A stretch of DNA of 47,012 bases, taken from assembly GCA_029061465.1 (NCBI GenBank), contig JAIDRY010000202.1, positions 1 through 47,012 of the forward strand, written 5' to 3'. Below the pieces are notes generated by a model, which was not told where the DNA came from, did no database searches, and saw only the letters and a program-made list of their open reading frames with translations. Positions 28,374-37,525 of this stretch are shown here, piece by piece; positions within the stretch are counted from its first letter, which is position 1; each line of letters starts with the position of its first letter. Position numbers and translations under genes: made by a program. This DNA comes from Clostridia bacterium. Lineage in GTDB: Bacteria; Bacillota; Clostridia; Christensenellales; Borkfalkiaceae.

Positions 28374-28571
28374 TTATCTGCACCCGCCGCAAGTCTTGCA
28401 ATTGCCGCTGCATTTTTTTGATTGTTTTCCCGTGGCGGAAAGTATTTCGCCCGACCAGCTTCTTTTAGCCAAAGCGCCGCAATCGGGACAGCGGACGGGG
28501 CAGTCGTGGCTTTTTACCAGCTCTTCAAAATCTTTGTTGCATTTATCACAGCGGTACTGTAAAACAGGCAT
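28374..28571 (-). CDS. FmdB-family zinc ribbon protein
   Basis: MPVLQYRCDKCNKDFEELV...CPDCGA. Confidence 0.9.
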   Translation of the reverse strand: MPVLQYRCDKCNKDFEELVKSHDCPVRCPDCGALAKRSWSGEILSATGKQSKKCSGNCKTCGGCR

Positions 28572-29581
28572 CAGTCTTTATCCTTTTTGTCTTTTCTGTC
28601 CTTTTTCTTTTTCTTTGACGTGCGCTGCAATTTCTTAAAGGGGTTGCCCTTTATGATAAGCACGGCAATGGCGGCAGTCAAAACCGCAGTCGCCGCAATT
28701 ACCAGCCAAAACCAGCCCGTTTCAAAAAGCCCGACGCCCGCTTCGCCGGGGACGGGCATATTCATTCCCCAGAAGCCCGCAATCATGGTGGGCACGGCAA
28801 GAAGTATGGTTATTATAGTCAGCTTTTGCATCGAATCGTTCGAGTTGTTGGAAATGACCGAGCCGTACGCGTCCATCGTTACGCTTAAAATATTCTTATA
28901 TATATTACACGTTTCGATAGCCTGCTTGTTTTCGATGCTGACGTCGTCGTATAAATCCTCGTAATCCTCTTGCTTTGCAACTGCCTCTATTTTCGAGAAT
29001 TTTTCGTGAACTCTCTCGTTAGAATTCAGCGAAGTGGAGAAGTAGACCAGAGAGTTCTGCAAATCCAAAAGCTGGATAATTTCAGCGTTCTTCATCGTCT
29101 TGCCCGCTTCGCTCTGAATGCGGTGGTTCTTTCTGTCAATCTGTTTAAGGCAGTACAAAAACCTTTTGGCGTTGTTCAGCATAAAGGTAAGCGCAAAGTG
29201 AACGGGGTTGTTGCAGTAAACCTTTTCGCGCCCCGTAATAAAGTCCTTTAAAACGGTGTTGCCTTTTAAGCTTACCGTAATGATACAGCGCTTATTGTAT
29301 ATTATCGAAAGGGGGAGAGTGGTGTATATGTCGCCGTTGTCGCCCTCTTCCAGAATGGGGCAGTCCAAAAGGAACATACTGCAACCCTCGTCAAATTCCG
29401 AACGCGCGCGTTCCTCTTCGTCGAGGGCGGCTTTAATCATATCTTCGGGCACGCCCGTCGCAAGGGAGATGTCCTCGCACTCGTCGTCGGTGGGGTTGAC
29501 CATATCCACCCAGCACAAGTCCTTGAAGCTGTCGCCCTTCTCGAGTTTTCCGTTTTCTGCGGAGAAAAAGAATTTTACCAT
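28571..29581 (-). CDS. corA: CorA-family divalent metal transporter
   Basis: Two C-terminal TMs with the GFWGMNMPVPGE (GMN) motif; start at MVKFFF with GGGAGG. Confidence 0.92.
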   Translation of the reverse strand: MVKFFFSAENGKLEKGDSFKDLCWVDMVNPTDDECEDISLATGVPEDMIKAALDEEERARSEFDEGCSMFLLDCPILEEGDNGDIYTTLPLSIIYNKRCIITVSLKGNTVLKDFITGREKVYCNNPVHFALTFMLNNAKRFLYCLKQIDRKNHRIQSEAGKTMKNAEIIQLLDLQNSLVYFSTSLNSNERVHEKFSKIEAVAKQEDYEDLYDDVSIENKQAIETCNIYKNILSVTMDAYGSVISNNSNDSMQKLTIITILLAVPTMIAGFWGMNMPVPGEAGVGLFETGWFWLVIAATAVLTAAIAVLIIKGNPFKKLQRTSKKKKKDRKDKKDKD

Positions 29582-29605
29582 TTTAAAATTCCTCCCATAA
29601 AAAAA

Positions 29606-29629
29606 GTGCACGAAACTTATTCCGTGCAC
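29606..29629 (-). terminator. Leader terminator upstream of corA
   Basis: Reverse strand GTGCACG-GAATAAGTTT-CGTGCAC-TTTTTTT, 18 nt before GGGAGG. Confidence 0.75.
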
Positions 29630-29650
29630 GATTAATTGTCCTGAACGGAA

Positions 29651-29695
29651 TTACTTAGTTTCGATTGAATTATTACAACTGTCGGGAACTTCCAT
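29651..29695 (-). CDS. 14-aa leader peptide MEVPDSCNNSIETK upstream of corA
   Basis: AAAGGAAATTTTT-ATG; stop directly before the antiterminator/terminator region. Confidence 0.5.
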   Translation of the reverse strand: MEVPDSCNNSIETK

Positions 29696-29815
29696 AAAAA
29701 TTTCCTTTACTGTTCTTAATATTATTATATATTATTATTTTAAATTTTGCAAGCAATAGCAATATAAAAAAACAGCCCGACCGCAAATTTGCGGTCGGGC
29801 TGAATTTATCAAATA

Positions 29816-31264
29816 TTATATTATAATCTTGCCTTGTAAAAATGCGTCGAACATTCCTTCAACGTCTTTGTTGCCGGCAAACAGCGCAATAAGGTTTTCG
29901 GGCGAAGCAATTTTGTATACGTTATCATTATAATACTTTTTAAGGGTGGAAGTAAACGTATCGTCGCCGACTGCGTTTCTCAGCATATCAAATAATACTA
30001 ACCCCTTATTATACGTGATATTGTTGTATTCAAGCTCGCTCGTATATTCGTTCAAGCCCCTTTGCATACGGGTGTCCGTAGCGCCGTTGAGCTGACTGAA
30101 TACGTTGAAAAACGCCCTGTAATAGCTCGTTGCCGAGTTGACTATTCCCTTTCTCGTAAAGCCGTAAGCGGGGTTATTTTCAAAGAACATAAGTGTGGAA
30201 TATTCCGCAAGCCCTTCGTCCTGCCAGGCGTTCGTCATCTGGTCGCTGCCTACCATAGCGTACCACCACTGATGCGCGTTTTCGTGCACTATGGTGTAAA
30301 CGGTGTTGTCGGAGTCAAGTCCGTCCGCTATCATAGTGAGCGCGGGGTATTCCATACCGCCGTAGCAAAAACCTGTTTGAACTACGGATAGTGTGGGGTA
30401 TACGTAGCTTCCGAAGGTGTCTGAAAAATATTTAAGGCTTTCCGCCGCGGCGTTCAAAGCCGTCTGTGCGTTAGCGTCGTTTAAGTAGTAATAATTTACC
30501 TGTACGCCGTTCACGTCCTGTGAAACCACTTTAAAATCCTTTGACAGCACGAATGCAAAATCCCTCGCGTTGTCGAGCGTGTACGCGCACTTTTTCCTGC
30601 CGTCCGTTTCACTTTCGGACGCGAGTTTTCCGCTGCTCGCCGCAACATATTCGGCGGGTAAATCAATAGTTACACTGTAATTCGCACATTCGGATACGAA
30701 CGGGTCGCCGCAATAGTAGTAGGGGCATTCCTTAAAGCCTTCCGTCGAATACGCGCAGAGCACGGGATAGAAATTGCCGAGGTTCACCGTGTGCGCGGTT
30801 ATGCCCGTGCGGTGGTTCACTTTGGCTAAGGTTAAGCTGTAGCTTATTGTTACCTGGACGTTATCTTCGGGATATAACGGGGCTAAAAGGTTTACGGAGA
30901 GGATATTTTCGTCCTCGCCGCCTATATCCCAGCCCGCGCAGTTCTCCACATTGGAGATTTCCATTTTGCCGTAGCTTGCGCCCGCGTAGTAAGCGCGCGC
31001 CTTATACGTGTCGGAAACGGGCTTTAACTTCGCGTCCTCGCGGAAAGCGTTTCCGTACAGATTGAATTTAAGGCAGTTAATCTCGTTGTCGGTAGAGTTG
31101 TAATAATCCAGCTTTACCGTGCCGGTAACCTGCCCGGCTTCTTCGTCGTAGCTTACGTATATATCGTAGTTTGAAATATTTTCTTCGCTTTTACTGCAAG
31201 CCGCAAACGACAGCGTCGCCAGGGCGCAGCAAATAATGAGTAAAACAGTAGCTATCCTTTTCAC
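29816..31264 (-). CDS. M1-family metallopeptidase lipoprotein
   Basis: Lipobox SFAAC; HENAHQWWYAMVGSDQMTNAWQDEGLAEY. Confidence 0.9.
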   Translation of the reverse strand: MKRIATVLLIICCALATLSFAACSKSEENISNYDIYVSYDEEAGQVTGTVKLDYYNSTDNEINCLKFNLYGNAFREDAKLKPVSDTYKARAYYAGASYGKMEISNVENCAGWDIGGEDENILSVNLLAPLYPEDNVQVTISYSLTLAKVNHRTGITAHTVNLGNFYPVLCAYSTEGFKECPYYYCGDPFVSECANYSVTIDLPAEYVAASSGKLASESETDGRKKCAYTLDNARDFAFVLSKDFKVVSQDVNGVQVNYYYLNDANAQTALNAAAESLKYFSDTFGSYVYPTLSVVQTGFCYGGMEYPALTMIADGLDSDNTVYTIVHENAHQWWYAMVGSDQMTNAWQDEGLAEYSTLMFFENNPAYGFTRKGIVNSATSYYRAFFNVFSQLNGATDTRMQRGLNEYTSELEYNNITYNKGLVLFDMLRNAVGDDTFTSTLKKYYNDNVYKIASPENLIALFAGNKDVEGMFDAFLQGKIII

Positions 31265-31355
31265 CTTTCTACCTCGCCATAAAAAACTTCAAAATATCTT
31301 ATGCAAAGGTTTTTAAGGTTAACACATTTTTTGACAAATTAATATTATGTAGGGT

Positions 31356-32018
31356 ATGGTATTTTGTATTGTTACCGAAGGCAACGCCGAGGAAATAACC
31401 GATTTGCCCGAGTGCGATATTGCAGTTTTCGGCTTCGGAATTCTCGGCGACGTGGACTACGAGCGTGAGCTCAAAGGCGAAACGGAGAAGTTCGAGGCGG
31501 CGGCAAGGCTTTCAAAAAATTCAAACTGCGGGCTCATCTGCGCATGCCGTACTTTAAGCCGCGGGCTTTTAAGAAAGTCGGCTTCCGTTGCGGACAGGGG
31601 CAAGCTTTTAGGCATCACGGATATGACCCGCGTTTTAGACGGCGAGGAGTATAAGAGCGGCGCGTACCTCGGTCTTTATAGAATAGGCGGCTTCAAGCTC
31701 GGCGTGTGTATAGGCAACGACCTGCTCTTTGCCGATACGTTCAAAAGCCTTTCGGAGTGCGGCTGCAACGCGGTAATAGTTTTGCTGGACGAACTGCGCG
31801 ACACTATTCCGCCTCTTCTGATACGCGCCTATTCATACCTCTACGGTATGCCCGTAATTATGTGCGCGGGCAAGACTGCGTACTTCGCGGACGTAACCGG
31901 TGCAATCGCCTCCTCCAACCAGAGCCGCGCCCTGTTTGAGGTAACGCCGCAAAACCGCTACCACGTGGTAACATCCCGCGTGCGCGGCGCCGCCGATATG
32001 GAAAAGCTGGACTATTAA
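31356..32018 (+). CDS. Nitrilase/carbon-nitrogen hydrolase-like protein, probably catalytically degenerate
   Basis: GFKLGVCIGNDLLFADTFKSLSECGCNAVIVL resembles the nitrilase GxxICYDxxFPE block, but the Cys position appears replaced. Confidence 0.65.
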   Translation: MVFCIVTEGNAEEITDLPECDIAVFGFGILGDVDYERELKGETEKFEAAARLSKNSNCGLICACRTLSRGLLRKSASVADRGKLLGITDMTRVLDGEEYKSGAYLGLYRIGGFKLGVCIGNDLLFADTFKSLSECGCNAVIVLLDELRDTIPPLLIRAYSYLYGMPVIMCAGKTAYFADVTGAIASSNQSRALFEVTPQNRYHVVTSRVRGAADMEKLDY

Positions 32019-32065
32019 TTTGCGCGCGCGTCGCGCAAATTTTTTTTCGCACTTGTATATAACGC

Positions 32066-32094
32066 TTGTTTTTTAAAAAATAGTTTGCTATAAT
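32066..32094 (+). promoter_or_regulatory. Promoter upstream of structured RNA copy B/yicC
   Basis: TTGTTT-N17-TATAAT. Confidence 0.65.
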
Positions 32095-32120
32095 AAAATT
32101 TGATATAATAAGGAATAACG

Positions 32121-32293
32121 GCGCGCGCAAAAATCACACTTTTTGCAAGCGCACCCAATTTGCGCACACTTGCGCCTCGGCGAGGTGAATTTGCGCGTTT
32201 ATACTTTGGTGTGCTCTTAGCAACGCGCAAAGAGGGCGAGAAGCCCTAAAATCACGGAATTTCGTAGGCGCAGAATAGCCGAGAAATTCGTGA
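32121..32293 (+). ncRNA. Structured intergenic RNA motif, copy B (leader of yicC)
   Basis: Same architecture as copies A and C; ends at the yicC SD. Confidence 0.72.
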
Positions 32294-32303
32294 GGAGGTT
32301 TTT

Positions 32304-33179
32304 ATGTTTAGCATGACGGGTTACGGCAGAGGCGAATATAAAGCGGGCGGTCTGGAGCTTACCGTGGAAATAAAGACGGTAAACAACCGCTACCTTGACG
32401 TGGCTATAAGATGCCCCAGAATTTTTTCCGCACACGAGGAAAATATCCGTTCGATTATCCGTGAAAAGCTTACGCGCGGTCACGCCGACGTCTATATTTC
32501 TCTGACGGACAAGCGTGAAAAGGAAAAGGCGGTAAGCCTTGACGAGGGCGTAGCTTCCGCATATGTAACCGCCGCCAGGCGCATAAAAGAGCTTTTCCCC
32601 GAAGCCGCGGACGACATTTCGGTAACTTCTATTTTGCGCTATCCCGAAGTGTTAAAGACGGAGGACGCGGCGGCAGCCGACGACGAGTTAGTCAGCGCTT
32701 TGACTTCGGCTTTGAACGGTGCGCTGGACAAGCTAAACCAAATGCGCGAGGTCGAGGGCAAAAAACTCGAAGCGGATATGCTGGGCAGAATGTCCACTAT
32801 CGAAGAGCTTGTAAAGGGGGTAGAAGAACGCGCCCCGCTCGTTGCACAGAACTACCGCGAAAAGCTTGAAGCCAAGATAAGAAAAATTCTCGACGGCGTT
32901 GAGGTGGACGAGGGCAGGCTTTTGACCGAAGCCGCATTATTTGCAGACAAGAGCAATATCGACGAAGAGCTCACCCGACTTCACTCGCAAATATCCCAGT
33001 TCCGCCAGATTTGCAAGGAAAAGCTGGTGGGAAGAAAGCTCGATTTCCTCGTACAGGAATTCAACCGCGAAACGAACACCGTCTGCTCGAAGTCAAACGA
33101 TTTGGAAGTAACGCGCCTCGGACTTGCGCTCAAAAACGAAATAGAAAAAGTGCGCGAGCAGGTTCAGAACGTGGAGTAA
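32304..33179 (+). CDS. yicC: YicC-family endoribonuclease
   Basis: MFSMTGYGRGE...VEIKTVNNRYLDVAIR...LDFLVQEFNRETNTVCSKS. Confidence 0.95.
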   Translation: MFSMTGYGRGEYKAGGLELTVEIKTVNNRYLDVAIRCPRIFSAHEENIRSIIREKLTRGHADVYISLTDKREKEKAVSLDEGVASAYVTAARRIKELFPEAADDISVTSILRYPEVLKTEDAAAADDELVSALTSALNGALDKLNQMREVEGKKLEADMLGRMSTIEELVKGVEERAPLVAQNYREKLEAKIRKILDGVEVDEGRLLTEAALFADKSNIDEELTRLHSQISQFRQICKEKLVGRKLDFLVQEFNRETNTVCSKSNDLEVTRLGLALKNEIEKVREQVQNVE

Positions 33180-33183
33180 GCGA

Positions 33184-33747
33184 ATGAAGAATTTACTTTT
33201 GATAGTGTCCGGGCCCTCGGGCGTCGGCAAGGGTACGGTCGTAAAAAAGCTGGTTGAAAAGGACGGAATAGAGCTTTCGATTTCCTGCACTACCCGCGCT
33301 CCGCGCAAAGGCGAAGTGGACGGAAAGCATTACTTTTTCATCACAAAAGAAAAGTTTGAAAGCATGATAGAAAATAACGGCTTTCTGGAATACGACAACC
33401 ACTTCGACAACTACTACGGCACACCCAGAGAGTTTGTGGAAGAAAAGTTAAAGACCGCGGACGTCATTTTGGAAATAGACGTAGAGGGCGGACTGCAAGT
33501 AAAAAAATCCTACCCGCAGGCAATTCTCATTATGGTCGCTCCTCCGAGCAGGGACGAGCTTTTAAAAAGACTCCGCGGCAGAGGAACGGAAAGCGAGGAT
33601 AAAATTCTTAGTCGCGTCAAGCGAATGGATTACGAGCTTTCCAAAGAAGCCGTTTACGACTATGTGGTAATAAACGACGTGATAGATAAGTGCGTCGAAA
33701 GAATAGAAGAAATTATTGTAAAAGAAAAGGAGACAAGGCATGATTAA
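33184..33747 (+). CDS. gmk: Guanylate kinase
   Basis: IVSGPSGVGKGTVVKKL, TTRAPRKGEVDGKHYFF. Confidence 0.97.
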   Translation: MKNLLLIVSGPSGVGKGTVVKKLVEKDGIELSISCTTRAPRKGEVDGKHYFFITKEKFESMIENNGFLEYDNHFDNYYGTPREFVEEKLKTADVILEIDVEGGLQVKKSYPQAILIMVAPPSRDELLKRLRGRGTESEDKILSRVKRMDYELSKEAVYDYVVINDVIDKCVERIEEIIVKEKETRHD

Positions 33748-33955
33748 CAATCCCCCCGTAGATTTACTCATTCAGCAGCTCGGCACGGACGGTCAGCCCG
33801 TATCGCGTTACTGCCTCTGCGTAGTAGCGGCAAAGCGCGCAAGACAGATTATCGACCAGACGACGCCCAACCCAAAGAGCAATGAAATTATTAAAGAGCT
33901 TGCGGTTGCAAGCCATGAAATTGCCGTCGGCAAAGTTAAGTGCGTCAAGGACTAA
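33740..33955 (+). CDS. rpoZ: RNA polymerase omega subunit
   Basis: MINNPPVDLLIQQ...RYCLCVVAAKRARQI; follows gmk. Confidence 0.9.
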   Translation: MINNPPVDLLIQQLGTDGQPVSRYCLCVVAAKRARQIIDQTTPNPKSNEIIKELAVASHEIAVGKVKCVKD

Positions 33956-33961
33956 AAGTCT

Positions 33962-36133
33962 GTGTATGCACAGGTAATAGTTGACATAGCCCACAGCCAA
34001 GTGGACAAAATATTCGAATACTCCTGCCCCGACGGAACGTCCGTGGGTAGCAGGGTAAAAGTACCTTTCGGCGGAAGATATGCGGACGGATTCGTTATAG
34101 GCGTTTCCGCCGTTTCCACTTTTCCGCCCGAAAAGGTCAAGCCCGTCAAGGAAGTATTCGACGAAAGCCCTGCGCTCGTTCCCGAATGTTTTTCGTTGAT
34201 GGAGCGCATTTCTTCACGCTATAAAGTTCCCAAGGCATCGGCTCTTCGGCTATTCCTTCCGTCCGAAATGCGCCTTGGCAAGGTGCGTGAAATTTATAAA
34301 AAAATCGCAAAAGTAAAGGATATATCCGTACAGATTTCTTCCTCCGCGAAAAAGCAGAAGGAAGCTTTAAATTTTTTAGCGGAACAAAAGAGCTACGACT
34401 ATACCGAGTTGTGCTCTCTTTTCGGCAGGGGCGCAGTCAACGCGCTTATAGAAAAGGGCGCGGTTGAGCTTGAAAAGGTAAAGATAAACCGCAACCCCTT
34501 TGCGGGCGTTAAGGGAGAAGGCTGTGAAAAGGTTTTAACGGAAGAACAGCAGCGTGCGGTAAGCTCGGTTGAAAATTCGGATAAGCGCGTCCACTTAATT
34601 CACGGCGTTACGGGAAGCGGTAAAACGGAGATATACCTGCATGTAATTTCCGACGTTTTGAAGCTCGGCAAGACCGCCATATTCCTCGTGCCCGAAATCT
34701 CCCTCACCCCGCAGATGCTCTCACAGCTTCGGGCAAGGTTCAAGGGCGAGGCGGCAATTCTGCACAGCGGACTTTCCGCGGGCGAGAAGTTCGACGAGTG
34801 GTGGCGGTTGCGTTCAGGCGAGGCGAAGATAGCCGTCGGCGCGCGCAGCGCAATATTCGCGCCGCTTGAAAATTTAGGCGTAATAATAGTTGACGAGGAG
34901 CACGACCAGTCGTATTTTTCGGAAACGGCTCCCAGATATTCAACGCTGGATATAGCGCGGTTTCGCGCCGAATATAACGGCTGTAAGCTTATCCTCGGCA
35001 GTGCTACGCCGTCGGTGGAAAGCTACGAAAAAGCAAAGTCCGGCGAGTATAATTTAATAACTTTAAAAAAACGAATTAACGGCAGACCGCTCCCAGAAAT
35101 TATAATATCGGATATGCGCAAGGAAGTGAGGCGCGGCAACAACTCCGCGTTCTCCTCCGCGCTCAGGGAAGAGCTTGATAAAACTCTTTCGGACGGAAAC
35201 CAGGCGATAATATTTTTAAACCGCCGAGGGTATTCGCAAAAGGTACTGTGCCGCGACTGCGGCTACGTAGCCAAGTGCGAGCACTGCGACGTTACGCTCA
35301 CCTACCACAGTGAGGACGACTGTTTGAAGTGCCACTACTGCGGTGCTAAATATAAAATGCTTACGGCTTGTCCCCAGTGCGGCGGCTTGCACGTGCGCTA
35401 CGGCGGCACGGGCACCCAGCGCGTCGTTGCGGATTTAAAGGCGGCGTTCCCTTCCGCAAGAATACTGCGTATGGATAACGACACCGTTTCGGGCAAAGAC
35501 GGGCACTATAAAATTTTAAGCAGTTTCGCAAACAAACAGGCGGATATTCTCGTGGGAACGCAGATGGTTGCAAAGGGACACGACTTTCCGTCGGTAACTC
35601 TCGTCGGCATACTCGACGCCGATATGAGCCTTCAGTTCGAGGACTACAGAAGCGGTGAAAGGACGTTCCAGCTCATAACCCAGGTATCGGGCAGAAGCGG
35701 CCGCGCGGGTGAAAGCGGCAAAGTCGTTTTACAGACCTACTGCCCCGAAAACTACATTTTGCGCTTTGCCGTAAATTACGATTACGAGGGCTTTTTCGAA
35801 AACGAGATAAGGGTAAGAAAGGCAACGTACTTCCCGCCCTATGCGCTCATATGCCGCGTTATGGTAATGGGCTACGACGAGGAAAAAGCGCTTGCCGCTT
35901 TAAAGGAAGTTTACCTCGCCGTCGAGGCGTTGCAACAAAGCGACAAGGACGAATTTATATTCTTGAACAAGATGCGGTCGCCCATAAAAAAGATACAGGA
36001 AAAGTTCCGCTTTCAGGTTTTAATGAGGCTGAAGTCGGACAAATATTTAAAACAAATTTACGATTTGGCGGCTAAGTATTCTGACGCGCATACGCTCGTC
36101 TACGTTGAAGAAAATCCCGCCGCGCTTTCATAG
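33962..36133 (+). CDS. priA: Primosomal protein N' (replication restart helicase)
   Basis: HGVTGSGKTEIYL, DEEHDQSY, zinc-binding CRDCGYVAKCEHCD. Confidence 0.97.
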   Translation: MYAQVIVDIAHSQVDKIFEYSCPDGTSVGSRVKVPFGGRYADGFVIGVSAVSTFPPEKVKPVKEVFDESPALVPECFSLMERISSRYKVPKASALRLFLPSEMRLGKVREIYKKIAKVKDISVQISSSAKKQKEALNFLAEQKSYDYTELCSLFGRGAVNALIEKGAVELEKVKINRNPFAGVKGEGCEKVLTEEQQRAVSSVENSDKRVHLIHGVTGSGKTEIYLHVISDVLKLGKTAIFLVPEISLTPQMLSQLRARFKGEAAILHSGLSAGEKFDEWWRLRSGEAKIAVGARSAIFAPLENLGVIIVDEEHDQSYFSETAPRYSTLDIARFRAEYNGCKLILGSATPSVESYEKAKSGEYNLITLKKRINGRPLPEIIISDMRKEVRRGNNSAFSSALREELDKTLSDGNQAIIFLNRRGYSQKVLCRDCGYVAKCEHCDVTLTYHSEDDCLKCHYCGAKYKMLTACPQCGGLHVRYGGTGTQRVVADLKAAFPSARILRMDNDTVSGKDGHYKILSSFANKQADILVGTQMVAKGHDFPSVTLVGILDADMSLQFEDYRSGERTFQLITQVSGRSGRAGESGKVVLQTYCPENYILRFAVNYDYEGFFENEIRVRKATYFPPYALICRVMVMGYDEEKALAALKEVYLAVEALQQSDKDEFIFLNKMRSPIKKIQEKFRFQVLMRLKSDKYLKQIYDLAAKYSDAHTLVYVEENPAALS

Positions 36134-36141
36134 GAGGACTT

Positions 36142-36606
36142 ATGTCAGTTCGTTTCGTGGTGCAGGACGGCGACCCCGTTTTAAGGGAGACATGCCAGCC
36201 TGTTAAAAATTTCGATAATAACCTTGCTTCCCTTCTCGACGATATGAAGCAGACCGTCCGCGCAGAACGGGGTGCGGGACTTGCCGCGCCGCAGATAGGG
36301 CTGCCTTTACGCGTCGTTGTAATCGACGTCGACGAGGGATACTTTGAGCTTGTCAATCCAGTAATACTTTCAACCAAGGGCGAGCAGTCCGGCCCCGAGG
36401 GTTGCCTTTCGGTAAAGGGCAAACAGGGCACGGTTCGCCGCCCCGCAAAGGTTAAAGCGGAGTACCGCGACAGAAACGGCAAAAAGCACAAGCTCACAGC
36501 GGAGGGCTTCTTTGCCCGCGCAGTATGCCACGAGCTCGACCACCTCGACGGCGTTTTGTATATAGACAAAGCGGACGAAATTTACGATTTACCGCCGGAG
36601 GAATAA
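36142..36606 (+). CDS. def: Peptide deformylase
   Basis: GLAAPQIG, EGCLS, HELDHLDG. Confidence 0.97.
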   Translation: MSVRFVVQDGDPVLRETCQPVKNFDNNLASLLDDMKQTVRAERGAGLAAPQIGLPLRVVVIDVDEGYFELVNPVILSTKGEQSGPEGCLSVKGKQGTVRRPAKVKAEYRDRNGKKHKLTAEGFFARAVCHELDHLDGVLYIDKADEIYDLPPEE

Positions 36607-36607
36607 T

Positions 36608-37525
36608 ATGAAAATAGTCTTCGCCGGCTCACCCGATTTTGCCGTTCCCGTGCTTGAAAAGCTCGTTGAAAGCGGTAAAAATATCATAGCCGTAATAACC
36701 CAGCCGGACAAGCCCGTCGGCAGGAAAAAGATACTTACACCCACCCCGATAAAGGTAAAGGCGCAATACCTCGGCTTGCCCGTGTACGACTTTATAAAGA
36801 TTAGAAACGAGGTTGAAACTCTCGAAAGCTTAGGCGCGGATATAATGATAACCTGCGCTTACGGCCAGCTTCTGACGCAGGAAGTTTTAAACTGTTTCAA
36901 GGGCGGGGTATGGAATATTCACGCGTCGCTACTCCCTAAGTTCCGCGGTGCGTCGCCTATTCAGGCGGCTATACTTGCGGGGGAAACGCATACGGGCGTT
37001 ACCGTAATGAAAACGGAGCTTACCGTCGATACCGGCGCAATGCTCCTTGTAAAGCGTTGCGAGATAGGTGATATGACCTGCGGCGAATTAACCGAAAAGT
37101 TATCCCTACTTGGCGCGGAGGCGGCGGTGGAAGCCGTCGGACTTCTGGAAAACGGACAAAACCAAACTCTTATGCAGGACGAGACGAAAGCCACCCACTG
37201 CAAGAAAATATCCAAGGAAGACGGCAGGCTCGATTTCAATAAGTCCGCGGAGGAGGTACTGCGCGTAATCAAAGCGTTCAGCCCCCAACCCGCCGCATAT
37301 TGTCTGTTTAACGGTGCTCCGCTCAATATATTTAACGCAAAACTTTGCGATATAGAGGGGGATACCGCAGGGCAGGTAGCTTTTGCCGATAAGCGCGGCG
37401 TTGCCGTTAAGTGTGGCGAAGGCGGCGTTGTTATAACCGAACTGCAACCCGCGGGGGGCAAGCGTATGAACGCTTCCGACTTTGCCAACGGCAGAAAAAT
37501 AAAGGCGGGCGATATACTTGACTAA
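36608..37525 (+). CDS. fmt: Methionyl-tRNA formyltransferase
   Basis: MKIVFAGSPDFAVPVLEKL...NIHASLLPKFRGASPIQ. Confidence 0.97.
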   Translation: MKIVFAGSPDFAVPVLEKLVESGKNIIAVITQPDKPVGRKKILTPTPIKVKAQYLGLPVYDFIKIRNEVETLESLGADIMITCAYGQLLTQEVLNCFKGGVWNIHASLLPKFRGASPIQAAILAGETHTGVTVMKTELTVDTGAMLLVKRCEIGDMTCGELTEKLSLLGAEAAVEAVGLLENGQNQTLMQDETKATHCKKISKEDGRLDFNKSAEEVLRVIKAFSPQPAAYCLFNGAPLNIFNAKLCDIEGDTAGQVAFADKRGVAVKCGEGGVVITELQPAGGKRMNASDFANGRKIKAGDILD

